From the NCBI GenBank assembly GCA_031276865.1, contig JAISMF010000020.1, positions 1 through 64,000 of the forward strand: DNA of 64,000 bases, read 5' to 3'. The first letter of the stretch is position 1; every line of letters begins with the position of its first letter. Source of the DNA: Deltaproteobacteria bacterium (GTDB lineage: Bacteria > Desulfobacterota > Desulfarculia > Adiutricales > Adiutricaceae). The notes beneath the pieces are model-generated. The model had not been told where the DNA came from. It worked only from the letters and a program-made list of their open reading frames with translations, and made no database searches. The translations under genes and the position numbers were made by a program. Positions 55,024 through 63,950 of the stretch are shown in pieces.

Positions 55024-56097
55024 ATGGCCGACGATTCCGGCGAAAAGACCGAACAGCCCACGGGGCACAAGCTCAGCCAGGCCCGGGAAAAGGGGCAGGT
55101 GCCCAAGAGCATGGAGATATCCGCGGCCGTGGTGCTCTTGGTCTCCTGCGGGGCCCTCTTTCTTTTGGGGCCCGCGGGCTGGGACCGCCTGGTAGCGCAG
55201 TATCGTTACTTCATGAACCGGGTGGTGGACTTTTCCGGCACGTCCGGGGATTTGATGGCGCTGGGGGTGTACGCCATAAAGGAGATAATAATAATCTCCA
55301 TCCCCCTGGCCTTGATAATCCTTATAACCAGCGTCCTTATCAACCTCTACCAGCTGGGGGGCTTCATGCTGGTCATGGACAATCTGACGCCGAAACTAAA
55401 TAAGCTCAACTTCATTCAGGGTTTCGGGCGTTTCTTCACCGTGCGCACGATCGTGGAATGCCTTAAAAGCGTCTTCAAGATGTGTATAATATTCCTCATC
55501 GGCTATCTGGTGATAAAGGACCATCTGGACGATTTCATTTTAATGGCCGACATGCCGCCTTTGGAAATCGCCCTTTTAGTCCTTTCCATCTCTTTGGAGA
55601 TATTCATAAAAACCGCCCTCCTCCTTTTAGTCCTGGCCGCGATGGACTACGGCTACCAGCGCTGGCAATTTAACGAGGACATGAAGATGACCAAGCAGGA
55701 GGTCAAAGACGAGTACAAGCAGATAGAGGGGGATCCGGTGGTCAGAAACCGCATCCGCCAGGCCCAGAGGGAGGCCAGTAAAAAGAGGCAGCTAAACGAC
55801 GTGCCCAAGGCCGACGTGGTTTTGGCCAACCCCACCCGCCTGGCCATCGCCCTGCTCTACGACAAGGAGAAGGCCCCGGCCCCGGTGGTTTTGGCCAAGG
55901 GGCGGGATTTTCTGGCCGAAAGGATCAAGGACATCGCCCGGGAAAACAAGATTCCGGTGGTGGAGAACAAGCCTTTGACCCGGGCCCTCTACGGAGCGGT
56001 GGAGGTGGGGGAGATCATCCCCGAGGAGTTCTACAAGGCGGTGGCCGAGGTGTTGAGCTACGTCTACCGGGTGAAGGGAAGGAGGCGCCGTGTCTGA
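55024..56097 (+). CDS. flhB: Flagellar export switch protein FlhB with an NPTR site
   Basis: 357 residues, four membrane helices, then a cytoplasmic domain. N-terminal EKTEQPTGHKLSQAREKGQV is typical. The autocleavage site, normally NPTH, reads NPTR (residues 269-272, VVLANPTRLAIALLY). Cleavage between Asn and Pro switches export from rod/hook to filament proteins; the His helps the reaction. The rest (KADVVLAN, AERIKDIARENKIPVVENKPLTRALY) is conserved. ATG start in GAATTATGG context. It overlaps flhA by eight bases. Confidence 0.93.
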   Translation: MADDSGEKTEQPTGHKLSQAREKGQVPKSMEISAAVVLLVSCGALFLLGPAGWDRLVAQYRYFMNRVVDFSGTSGDLMALGVYAIKEIIIISIPLALIILITSVLINLYQLGGFMLVMDNLTPKLNKLNFIQGFGRFFTVRTIVECLKSVFKMCIIFLIGYLVIKDHLDDFILMADMPPLEIALLVLSISLEIFIKTALLLLVLAAMDYGYQRWQFNEDMKMTKQEVKDEYKQIEGDPVVRNRIRQAQREASKKRQLNDVPKADVVLANPTRLAIALLYDKEKAPAPVVLAKGRDFLAERIKDIARENKIPVVENKPLTRALYGAVEVGEIIPEEFYKAVAEVLSYVYRVKGRRRRV

Positions 56098-58309
56098 GGG
56101 GGCCGTCGGCTGGATAACGGAGAAGTTTAGAGGGAAGGGCGCGGGCGACGTCATCATGGGCCTGGGCGTGGTGGGGATCCTTCTGGTCTTCCTCTTCCCC
56201 CTTCCCACTCCGGCCCTGGATCTCCTTTTGACCTTCAACGTGACGGTTTCGGTCATCGTCCTGTTAACCGCCCTCTACACCCTGAAACCTTTGGATTTTT
56301 CCGTCTTCCCCTCGCTCCTCTTAATCCTCACCCTTTTCAGGCTGGCCTTGAACATCGGCTCCACCCGCTTGATCCTCCTCAACGGCGCCCAGGGCACCGA
56401 GGCCGCGGGGGAGGTCATCCAGGCCTTCGGAAACTTCGTGGTGGGCGGAAACTACGTGGTGGGGGTGATCATATTCATCATCCTCGTCATCATAAACTTC
56501 ATGGTCATCACCAAGGGTTCGGGGCGCATAGCCGAGGTGGCGGCCCGCTTCACCCTGGACGCCATGCCCGGAAAGCAGATGGCCATAGACGCCGACCTCG
56601 CGGCCGGTTTGATCCAGGAAGCCGAGGCCAAGTCCCGCAGGGAGGTGATCGCCCGGGAGGCCGACTTCTACGGGGCCATGGACGGCGCCTCCAAGTTCGT
56701 TCGGGGCGACGCCGTCGCCGGCATCATCATAACCATCATCAACATCGTGGGGGGCTTCGTCATCGGGGTCCTCCAAAACGGCCTCTCCCCCGGGGTGGCG
56801 GCCGCCACCTACACCATCATGACCGTGGGGGACGGTCTGGTGAGCCAGCTTCCCGCGCTCATGATATCCACCGCCGCGGGCATCATCGTCTCCCGGGCCG
56901 GATCCGAATCCACCATGAGCCGGGAGTTCGTCTCCCAGTTCACCCTGCGCCACGAGGCCCTGGCCCTCTCCGGCGGGGTGGTCTTTTTTCTCGGGCTCCT
57001 CCCCGGGCTTCCCACCGTGGCCTTCTGCCTCACGGGGATCGTCATTTTGGCGCTCGCCTTCGCCTTGTGGCGCCGCCGGCGTATGGAAAGGCTCATGGCC
57101 GAGGGCGGCGGGAGGCGCTCCGCTCAAGCCCTCCCCGGGGGCGGCGGCCCCTCCGGGGCCGCCCCCCCCCTTTCGGGCGGCTCCGCCCCCGGAGCGCCTC
57201 CCGCCGGCCCCCAAATCCAGGCCCCGGGCCCGGCCGCCTCGGGGGCGCCGGCGGCCGCGGAAAAGGTGGAGGCCCTCCTCCCCCTGGACGTTTTGGAGCT
57301 GGAGGTGGGCTACGGCCTCATCCCTTTGGTGGACGAGGAGCAGGGGGGTGAGCTTTTGGAGCGCATCCGCTCCATCAGGCGCCAGTTCGCCCTGGAGGCG
57401 GGCTTCATCGTCCCGCCCATGCACGTGCGGGACAATTTGCAGCTGCGGCCCGGGGAGTACGCGGTCTTGATTAAGGGGGACGAGGTGGCAAGAGCCGAGA
57501 TGATGGTGCGCCACCAGCTGGCCATGAACCCCGGGGACGCTCGAAAGGACGTCCCCGGCATCCCCACCACCGAGCCGGCCTTCGGTTTGGACGCCTTATG
57601 GATCCCGGAGGAGCGCAAAGACGAGGCCCAGCAGTACGGCTGGACGGTGGTGACTTTGGCCTCGGTCATGGCCACGCATTTGACCGAGATAATACGGGCC
57701 CACGCGGACGAGCTCATAAGCCGCCAGGACGTCCAGCGCCTCATAGACCAGGTCGCGCAGACAAACGAGAAGGTGGTGGAGGAGCTCGTCCCCAACCTTT
57801 TAAGCGTGGGCCAGGTGCAGAAGGTTTTGCAGAACCTCCTGCGGGAGCGGGTCTCCATCAGGGACATGCCCTCCATTTTGGAGGTCCTGGCCGATCACGC
57901 GCCCGTCACCCACGACGCCGATCTTTTAACGGAGTTCGCGCGCCAGAGGCTCTCCCGGTCCATCATCCGCAGCTACGTGACCCCCCAAGGCGAGCTCCCC
58001 CTCATGACCGTGGGGGCGGACATCGAGGACGCCTTGGCCCGGAGCATAAACGAGACCGAAAGGGGCGCCTACCTCACCCTCGACCCCGACACCGGCCAGA
58101 GGATTTTAACCGCCATCTCCAACGCCGTGGGCGAGCTCACCCGCCAGAACCTCCAGCCGGTGGTGCTCTCCACCCCCATGGTGAGGAGGCACTTGCGTAA
58201 ATTGACCGAGCGCTTCATAAGCAACCTGGTGGTGCTCTCGCACAGCGAGCTCACGGCCACCACCAGGCTCAAGATCATGGGGGAGGTGACCTTCTCCTAT
58301 GCGGATTAA
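56090..58309 (+). CDS. flhA: Flagellar export gate protein FlhA
   Basis: 739 residues, GTG start after GGAGGCGCC inside the flhB end. Eight membrane helices in the first 330 residues include FSVFPSLLLILTLFRLALNI and the FHIPEP-type cytoplasmic loop GSGRIAEVAARFTLDAMPGK, with QMAIDADLAAGLI. A 60-residue Gly/Pro/Ala linker (about 345-395) precedes the cytoplasmic domain (LELEVGYGLIPLVDEEQGG, IPTTEPAFGLDALWI, DMPSILEVLADHA) that docks substrate-chaperone complexes. The linker is longer than in most FlhA. Confidence 0.95.
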   Translation: MSEGAVGWITEKFRGKGAGDVIMGLGVVGILLVFLFPLPTPALDLLLTFNVTVSVIVLLTALYTLKPLDFSVFPSLLLILTLFRLALNIGSTRLILLNGAQGTEAAGEVIQAFGNFVVGGNYVVGVIIFIILVIINFMVITKGSGRIAEVAARFTLDAMPGKQMAIDADLAAGLIQEAEAKSRREVIAREADFYGAMDGASKFVRGDAVAGIIITIINIVGGFVIGVLQNGLSPGVAAATYTIMTVGDGLVSQLPALMISTAAGIIVSRAGSESTMSREFVSQFTLRHEALALSGGVVFFLGLLPGLPTVAFCLTGIVILALAFALWRRRRMERLMAEGGGRRSAQALPGGGGPSGAAPPLSGGSAPGAPPAGPQIQAPGPAASGAPAAAEKVEALLPLDVLELEVGYGLIPLVDEEQGGELLERIRSIRRQFALEAGFIVPPMHVRDNLQLRPGEYAVLIKGDEVARAEMMVRHQLAMNPGDARKDVPGIPTTEPAFGLDALWIPEERKDEAQQYGWTVVTLASVMATHLTEIIRAHADELISRQDVQRLIDQVAQTNEKVVEELVPNLLSVGQVQKVLQNLLRERVSIRDMPSILEVLADHAPVTHDADLLTEFARQRLSRSIIRSYVTPQGELPLMTVGADIEDALARSINETERGAYLTLDPDTGQRILTAISNAVGELTRQNLQPVVLSTPMVRRHLRKLTERFISNLVVLSHSELTATTRLKIMGEVTFSYAD

Positions 58310-59744
58310 ACGTTTCCGGGCGCCGGATCTGCCATCGGTCGTGAAACTCATCAAAGAGGAGTTCGGCCTCGCCGCGGTGATACTTTCCCAGCGGGACAAT
58401 CCCGAAACCGGCGAAGTCGAGGTGACGGCGGGCGTCCGGGAGGAGGATCTCGCGCGCAACCCGCCGGAGGGATCCCCGCCGGAGGCCTTGGGCCCCCCCC
58501 CGGTTCCGGCCGCGGGGAAGGGCGGCCTCCCGAAAAAGGCCCCCGCGGGCGAGGCTTTCCGGGAAAGTCCCGCCGCCGCCCCTTCGGCCGCTTCGGGGGG
58601 CCCGGCCCCCCCGATCGCCGCCGCCGCGGCAGGGATCTCGCCGGACGCGAGACCGGGGCTCGGGCCCCCGCGGCCCGCGCCCCGCGCGGCCGGGGGCCCC
58701 CTCTCCGACGGGGGGCTCGAGGCGGCGGGCGTCCGGGGCCCGAGAACGGATCTCGCGGCCAGGGATCTGCGCCCCGCCCGGGCGGCGGTTCCGGCGGCGC
58801 CCGCGGCGGGGCTCAAGGCCTATCGGGAGACGGAGCGGCCCTCCGGCCCCTCCCTGGCCCTGGAGAGCGAGTTCGCCGATTTTCGCCGTGAGGTGGAGGA
58901 TGGGCTCGCCGAGCTCAAAAACATGCTCCTGGACCTGGCCCACCGCCAGAGCCTCGCGGAAAAGTGGCGCGGCCAGGAAGGCCTCGCCCGGCTCTACCGG
59001 GTCCTTTTGGAAACCGGCCTCTTTCCGGAGCACGCCCGGGACTTCGTGGAGATGGCGGCCGAGAGCCGGGAGGCCTGGGGCGGCGAGCTTTTGGAGCAGC
59101 TCCGGCAGACGGTGCGGCCCCTGGTAAAATGCCTCCCCCCCAAAGGGACCATCCCCCGGGTCCTCGCGGTCACCGGCCCCAGCGGGGCCGGGAAGACCGC
59201 CACCGTCATGAAGCTCGCCTCGCTTTTAAAGCAGGAGGGAAAAAAAACGGCCCTTATCTCTTTGGATACGCTAAAATTGGGGGCGGCGGAGGAGCTGGCC
59301 CAGTTCGCGCGGATCTCGGGTTTGGGCCTCAAGGTGGCCCAGAGCCGGGGGGAGTATCTGGAGGCGGCCGAGCTCTTTCAGGGCGCCGAAAACGTCCTGG
59401 TGGACACAAGCACTAGGGATTTTTCGAGCGGGGGGAAAAGGGGGAACCTCACCCGGGCCCTGGCCGAGTCAGGGGCTTTAAACCTCTTGGCCCTTCCGGC
59501 GTCTTTAAAGACGGAGGATCTCCTGGCCTCGCACCAGGCGGCCTCCGGCCCCCTCCTCTGGGGGGTCTGCCTCACTAAACTGGACGAGACGGCGAACTTG
59601 GGAAACGTCTTCAACTTCATCAAGGCCTCCGGACCCGTCTTCGCCTACTTTTCCAAGGGCCACAAGTCTCCGGACGACTTTCTGCCGGCCGGAGCCGGAA
59701 GGCTCGTGGACATGTGGCTGGAAAACGCGGGGCTCAAGACCTGA
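58299..59744 (+). CDS. flhF: Flagellar SRP-type GTPase FlhF
   Basis: 481 residues. FlhF sets the site and number of polar flagella. Short basic B domain at the N-terminus, then an Ala/Pro/Gly-rich linker (about 50-185), helical N domain and GTPase domain from about 283. G1 GPSGAGKTATVMKLA, G2 DTLKLGAAEEL and G4 TKLDETANLGN are clear, but G3 reads VDTSTRD (Asp369) where SRP GTPases have DTAGR. The missing Gly could lower GTP hydrolysis. It overlaps flhA by 11 bases, ATG start. Confidence 0.92.
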   Translation: MRIKRFRAPDLPSVVKLIKEEFGLAAVILSQRDNPETGEVEVTAGVREEDLARNPPEGSPPEALGPPPVPAAGKGGLPKKAPAGEAFRESPAAAPSAASGGPAPPIAAAAAGISPDARPGLGPPRPAPRAAGGPLSDGGLEAAGVRGPRTDLAARDLRPARAAVPAAPAAGLKAYRETERPSGPSLALESEFADFRREVEDGLAELKNMLLDLAHRQSLAEKWRGQEGLARLYRVLLETGLFPEHARDFVEMAAESREAWGGELLEQLRQTVRPLVKCLPPKGTIPRVLAVTGPSGAGKTATVMKLASLLKQEGKKTALISLDTLKLGAAEELAQFARISGLGLKVAQSRGEYLEAAELFQGAENVLVDTSTRDFSSGGKRGNLTRALAESGALNLLALPASLKTEDLLASHQAASGPLLWGVCLTKLDETANLGNVFNFIKASGPVFAYFSKGHKSPDDFLPAGAGRLVDMWLENAGLKT

Positions 59745-59850
59745 GGGTTCGCCCGTCGTTTGTGGAATCCGTTTTCCGATTTCCGGACGCGTCCCTTTTT
59801 TTTCTTTTCAGCCTTTTTTCGCGGCGCCCCCGCTTTCACCCGGCGACGAA

Positions 59851-59878
59851 CCCGACTTTCACCCGACTTTCACCCGAC
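59851..59878. repeat. Short 11-base tandem repeat before flhG
   Basis: CCCGACTTTCA occurs twice and a partial third copy follows, ending at the GGAGG ribosome-binding site of flhG. Copy number changes would not alter the spacing of that site to the ATG. Confidence 0.7.
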
Positions 59879-59889
59879 GGAGGTGCGAA

Positions 59890-60774
59890 ATGACTAAAAC
59901 CCCCTTGAAGGCCTCTTCGGGCCCCGGAAAAACCGCGGCCCCGCCGGGCTCCGGTAAAAGCGTCAGGGTCGTCGCGGTCTCCTCCGGAAAGGGCGGAGTG
60001 GGGAAGAGCAACCTCACCTTGGGCCTGGCCTACGCCCTGACCTCCCTGAAGCGCCGGGTGCTCATCTGGGACGCCGATCTGGGGCTCGCCAACACCGACG
60101 TCCTTTTGGGCATACGGGCCGAGCGCACCATCCACGACTGGCTCAAGGGGGAGAGATCCTTAAAGGAGATCGTGATAAAGGCCCCGGGCGGCATCTCCAT
60201 CCTCCCCGCGGCCTCGGGCATTTTGGAGCTTTCGGACATCACCGGAGACGACAAGTCCAGGCTCCTCGCCGATTTCGAGGAATGGAAAGAGGAGTTGGAC
60301 TTCATGCTGGTGGACACCGCGGCCGGCATCGGGCCCAACGTCGTGTTTTTCAACCAGGTGGCCCCCGAGAGGCTGGTGGTGGTGACCGGGGAGCCCACCT
60401 CCATCACCGACGCCTACGCCCTGATTAAAGCCCTAAGCGCCCGCCACGGGCTCAAAAACTTCTACGTGCTCCCCAACATGGTGAAAGACCTCCGGGACGC
60501 GAAAAACGTCTTCAAGCTCCTCTCCGACGTGGCCGGAAACTATCTGCCGGACGTCTCCTTGGACTATTTGGGCTTCGTCCCCCGGGACGACTGCGTGCCG
60601 GAGTCCGTGCGGCGGCAAACCCCCTTCTTCACCGCCCGGCCGGATTCCGAGGCCTCGAGGAGGCTTCTGGACTGCGCCCGGACTTTGGCGGCCAAGGAGC
60701 CGCCCCCCTCCTCCGGAGGGGGGCTCTCCCTCTTCCTCAACCGTCTGGGCGAGAGCTCGCTTACGGTGAATTGA
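59890..60774 (+). CDS. flhG: MinD-like ATPase FlhG
   Basis: 294 residues. Partner of FlhF that limits flagellar number; also called FleN or YlxH. Deviant Walker A VSSGKGGVGKSNLTL, then LIWDADLGLANTDVLLGI, the switch region FMLVDTAAGIG and the late PTSITDAYALIK. A membrane-targeting helix may lie at the C-terminus. A GGAGG precedes the ATG. Its stop overlaps the fliA start as ATGA. Confidence 0.93.
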   Translation: MTKTPLKASSGPGKTAAPPGSGKSVRVVAVSSGKGGVGKSNLTLGLAYALTSLKRRVLIWDADLGLANTDVLLGIRAERTIHDWLKGERSLKEIVIKAPGGISILPAASGILELSDITGDDKSRLLADFEEWKEELDFMLVDTAAGIGPNVVFFNQVAPERLVVVTGEPTSITDAYALIKALSARHGLKNFYVLPNMVKDLRDAKNVFKLLSDVAGNYLPDVSLDYLGFVPRDDCVPESVRRQTPFFTARPDSEASRRLLDCARTLAAKEPPPSSGGGLSLFLNRLGESSLTVN

Positions 60775-61583
60775 TGAACGGGATCCCTCCGACATACGCG
60801 GACGGCGCCAAGCCCGAAAAGGCCGGCTGGAAGGGGCTTTCCATGGAGGATCGCACGGCCTACGTGGAGAAGTACGCCCCTTTGATAAAGTACCTGGCCG
60901 ACCGCTTGGCGGCGAGGCTGCCGGATCACGTCATAAAGGAGGATCTGGTGAGCTCCGGGGTCTTGGGTTTGATCGACGCCATCGAGAAGTTCGAGCCGGA
61001 TCGGGGGATACTTTTCAAGACCTACGCCGAGTTCCGCATCAAGGGATCCATGTTGGACGAGCTTCGGAACCTCGACTGGGTGCCCAGGACGGTGCGAAAA
61101 AAGGCGAGCGAGCTCGACAAGCTCTGGCGCTCCCTGGAGCGGGAGCTGGGCCGCCCGCCCTCGGACGAGGAGTGCGCCCAGGCCATGGGGATAGAGCTTA
61201 AGAGCTATTTAAAGATCCTAGACGAGGTCTCGGTCATTAACATGCTGGATCTGGAGGCCTTCCGCACGGAGTCCAAAAGCGGCGAGCGGGAGACTTTGGA
61301 CATCTACGAGATAATCGAAGACGAGAACGCGACCGACGCCTTGACCGCCCTGGGCCGGGAGGAGCTGAGAAGGATCCTGGCCGAGGCCATCGAAAGCCTG
61401 CCGGAAAAGGAGCGCCTGGTGGTCACCCTCTACTACCACGAGGAGCTCACCATGAAGGAGATCGGGCAGGTCATGAACTACACCGAGTCCAGGATAAGTC
61501 AATTGCACTCTAAATCCATCGTGCGGCTCCAGGGGAAGATCAACCGCTACTTCGAGCACCGGGGAAAAGAGGCCCGGAAGTAA
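60774..61583 (+). CDS. fliA: Sigma factor FliA (sigma-28)
   Basis: 269 residues. Regions 2 to 4 of a sigma-70-family factor: LAARLPDHVIKEDLVSSGVLGLIDA (region 2), FKTYAEFRIKGSMLDELRNL with DWVPR (2.3-2.4, typical of FliA), and ESLPEKERLVVTLYYHEELT followed by SRISQLHSKS (region 4). It directs late flagellar genes. ATG at 60774 overlaps the flhG stop. I did not find a clear TAAA-N15-GCCGATAA promoter in the window. The anti-sigma factor FlgM is not here. Confidence 0.95.
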   Translation: MNGIPPTYADGAKPEKAGWKGLSMEDRTAYVEKYAPLIKYLADRLAARLPDHVIKEDLVSSGVLGLIDAIEKFEPDRGILFKTYAEFRIKGSMLDELRNLDWVPRTVRKKASELDKLWRSLERELGRPPSDEECAQAMGIELKSYLKILDEVSVINMLDLEAFRTESKSGERETLDIYEIIEDENATDALTALGREELRRILAEAIESLPEKERLVVTLYYHEELTMKEIGQVMNYTESRISQLHSKSIVRLQGKINRYFEHRGKEARK

Positions 61584-61586
61584 ACC

Positions 61587-63527
61587 ATGGCGGATGTTTC
61601 CGACAGGGATAAATCGGCCCCCCCTCCGCCCGCGGACGACTGGGATTCCATCCCCCTGGATCCGGACGCCTCCTGGGACGAGCCCCTGAAAAGCCCCGCC
61701 CCCCCCCAAAGCGCCTCCGCTCCGGAAAATACTCCCGAAAGCCCCGAAAAAGCCTCCGACGACTCCCCGCCTCCCCCAAAAAGCCCCGAAAAAGCCCGAC
61801 AAAACCCCGAAAAGGCCCCCCTTTCGCCGCTCTCCGCCTTCAACGAGGCCTGGGGCGAAGACCCGGCGCCGCCGCCGGCTCCGCCCGCCTCCCGTCCGGG
61901 GGGTCCGGCCGAAGAGGATGGGGTCTATCCCCTAAGAAAAGTCATCCCCCGCGGCTCCGCCGCCCTCGGAGGCGCCTCCCCGGCGGGGGACGGCCCCGAT
62001 GGCTCCGAGTCCTCAAGCTTGGGCGCCGGAGGCGGGGAGGGCGGCGACGCCTTTGACGAACCCGAAGGCGCGGCTGAAAACGAAAGCCCGCCCGCGGCCG
62101 GAGTTCCGGCCAAGTCCGAAGCGGAGGCCGGGGGCGCGGAGGATTTTTCGGGGCTAGTCGCCTTAAATTCCGGGCCTCCGGGGGACGGCGCCTTGGGGGA
62201 CGGCGTCCTTGGGGGAGGGGACGGCGGCCGCGGAACCGGGAAGACTTTGGAAACCCTGGAAGACGCGGAAAGGGAGCGCCGCCCTCTCGATGTTAAAAGC
62301 CCGGAGGCGGCCGACCCGGCCGCCTCCGGCGCTCTAGAAAGCGCGGACGAGGACGACTTCGAGATAGAAGGCGATCTAAGCGGCGCCCCGCCTCCGGCGC
62401 CCTCCAGCGGAGGCTTCGAGGACTCCTGGAACGCCGCCCGGGGCGTCGCCGGCGAATCCCTCTGGGAGGAGTCGCCTCCCGCCCCGGCCGAAGCCCCGAA
62501 AGCCGCCGAAGCCGCCCGCGGAGAGGATCCTTCCGGATCCCCGTCCGCTGGGGGCGCGGCCCCGGATCCGGAGGACGATCTGGACGGGGATGGAGGGGAG
62601 GCGCCGAAAGAGTACCTGGTCGAGGAGGACGATCTGGACGGCGGGGGATCGGGGGACGACTTCGGATCCCTTTTGCGGGCGGAGGAGAGCAAGGCCGGCT
62701 CCATCGGGAGGCCCGCCGAAACGGACGGCGGAACCGGAGGGGAGCCGGACGCGGGGTCGAAGGCGCCCGCCGCGGCCGCCGACACCGAGACGGTGGCCGC
62801 GGACCGCACCAGGTTTCTGGAAAGCCTCCTGGACGGCTCGGACACCTCGCTTCCCAAAAAGGTGGAGCTGGACCTGGACGGGATCTTCGACCAGGCCAAA
62901 AAGGAGGCCGAGGCCCTGGCCCCGGACGCCACCCGCGTTCCCGCCGAGGCCCCCAAGGTCGAGGAGGGGGCGGACGCCCTCGCGGCCGCCACGGCCGGAG
63001 AGACGCCCGCCCCCCCTCCGGAACCCCTTCCGCCTCCGGCCCAGAAAAAGGTCTCCAAGCTCAAACTCTTATTTTTCCTGGCGCCCATAGTTTTGGGCGT
63101 GGCGGGTCTTATTTTCGGGCTTTACCGCATCTTCGGCTCCGGCGGCGCTCCCGAGGAGACGCCGGAGCTCGTTTTAACCGACCCTTTGGAAATCGACGGG
63201 GAACCCCAGCCCGGCGAGCTCGCCATGCCGTCCTTCCTTTTGACCCTGGAGGGCGACGACGGAAAGCGGGCGGTGGCGCAGGTGGATTTCATCATCCATT
63301 ACCACGATCGCCCCGATCTCGACCTCTTGAAAGACAACATGGTGCAGGTGAGGGACATCTTCTACCGGATAACCAAGTCCAGGGGACCCATGATTTTAAC
63401 GGACGCGACCGCCAGGCGCCAATTGCAGGCGGATCTTCTAAGCACTTTAAACGACCTCCCGCCTTTTAAAACCGAAAGCGACCCTAGGGTGACCTACGTC
63501 CAGATAAGCCTCTTAAGGGAAAAATGA
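61587..63527 (+). CDS. Giant FliL-like protein with a long disordered N-terminus
   Basis: 646 residues. The first 485 are an acidic, Pro/Ala/Ser/Gly/Asp-rich region with repeated PESPEKA-type and DDL-DG-type stretches, predicted disordered. One membrane helix (about 490-512, LLFFLAPIVLGVAGLIFGLY) follows, then a 130-residue FliL-like domain: PSFLLTLEGDDGKRAVAQVDFIIHYH, DLLKDNMVQVRDIFYRI, then LLSTLNDLP and YVQISLL at the end. FliL proteins are usually 150-230 residues. The bulk therefore lies on the cytoplasmic side in normal FliL topology. It starts three bases after fliA, so it belongs to the flhA-fliA operon. Confidence 0.75.
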   Translation: MADVSDRDKSAPPPPADDWDSIPLDPDASWDEPLKSPAPPQSASAPENTPESPEKASDDSPPPPKSPEKARQNPEKAPLSPLSAFNEAWGEDPAPPPAPPASRPGGPAEEDGVYPLRKVIPRGSAALGGASPAGDGPDGSESSSLGAGGGEGGDAFDEPEGAAENESPPAAGVPAKSEAEAGGAEDFSGLVALNSGPPGDGALGDGVLGGGDGGRGTGKTLETLEDAERERRPLDVKSPEAADPAASGALESADEDDFEIEGDLSGAPPPAPSSGGFEDSWNAARGVAGESLWEESPPAPAEAPKAAEAARGEDPSGSPSAGGAAPDPEDDLDGDGGEAPKEYLVEEDDLDGGGSGDDFGSLLRAEESKAGSIGRPAETDGGTGGEPDAGSKAPAAAADTETVAADRTRFLESLLDGSDTSLPKKVELDLDGIFDQAKKEAEALAPDATRVPAEAPKVEEGADALAAATAGETPAPPPEPLPPPAQKKVSKLKLLFFLAPIVLGVAGLIFGLYRIFGSGGAPEETPELVLTDPLEIDGEPQPGELAMPSFLLTLEGDDGKRAVAQVDFIIHYHDRPDLDLLKDNMVQVRDIFYRITKSRGPMILTDATARRQLQADLLSTLNDLPPFKTESDPRVTYVQISLLREK

Positions 63528-63950
63528 CGTTTTTTCCCCCGGAGTCTAGCGCGCCGGCTAAAGCGGAATCTCTAAACGCCCTGGGGGAAATGGACGCCGG
63601 CCGAAGCGTTTTTAAAAACAAGCGCCCACCCTATTTTTTCGGTATTCCGTTTCCTTGGAAAATTTCCGAAACTTTTTCCGTAAAGTGAAAGGGAGCGGCG
63701 GGAAGGATGACATTTTCCGGCTATGAGATTCGGGCGCTCAGGGGAGCCTTTTTGGATCTTTTGTAGGTTTTTTTGCCGCCGTTTCGGGGCGTAAAACAAG
63801 CCTTCCTCATTCCATCCGGCTTTCGATTTCTCTTTTTTTCGTTTATCCAGGGCGCGCGGCCCGGTTTCGATCGTCTTTACGGCGCCCCATAACTAATAAC
63901 CGATGACATGACAACCGCGCGACCATGAATTTTAATTGAAAGGAAAATCA
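63528..63950. other. Spacer after the FliL-like gene
   Basis: 423 bases without a supported gene or clear terminator. Confidence 0.4.

Noticed and set aside
54552-55112. 186-residue ORF with Glu-Ala-Phe repeats
   Set aside because: The repeats come from the CGCTTCNNN tandem array, and the ORF overlaps the start of flhB on the other strand.
61925-63088. 387-residue minus-strand ORF inside the FliL-like gene
   Set aside because: Ser/Pro/Ala-rich mirror of the low-complexity arm, with no start signal. The plus frame continues into a membrane helix and a FliL-like domain and follows fliA directly.
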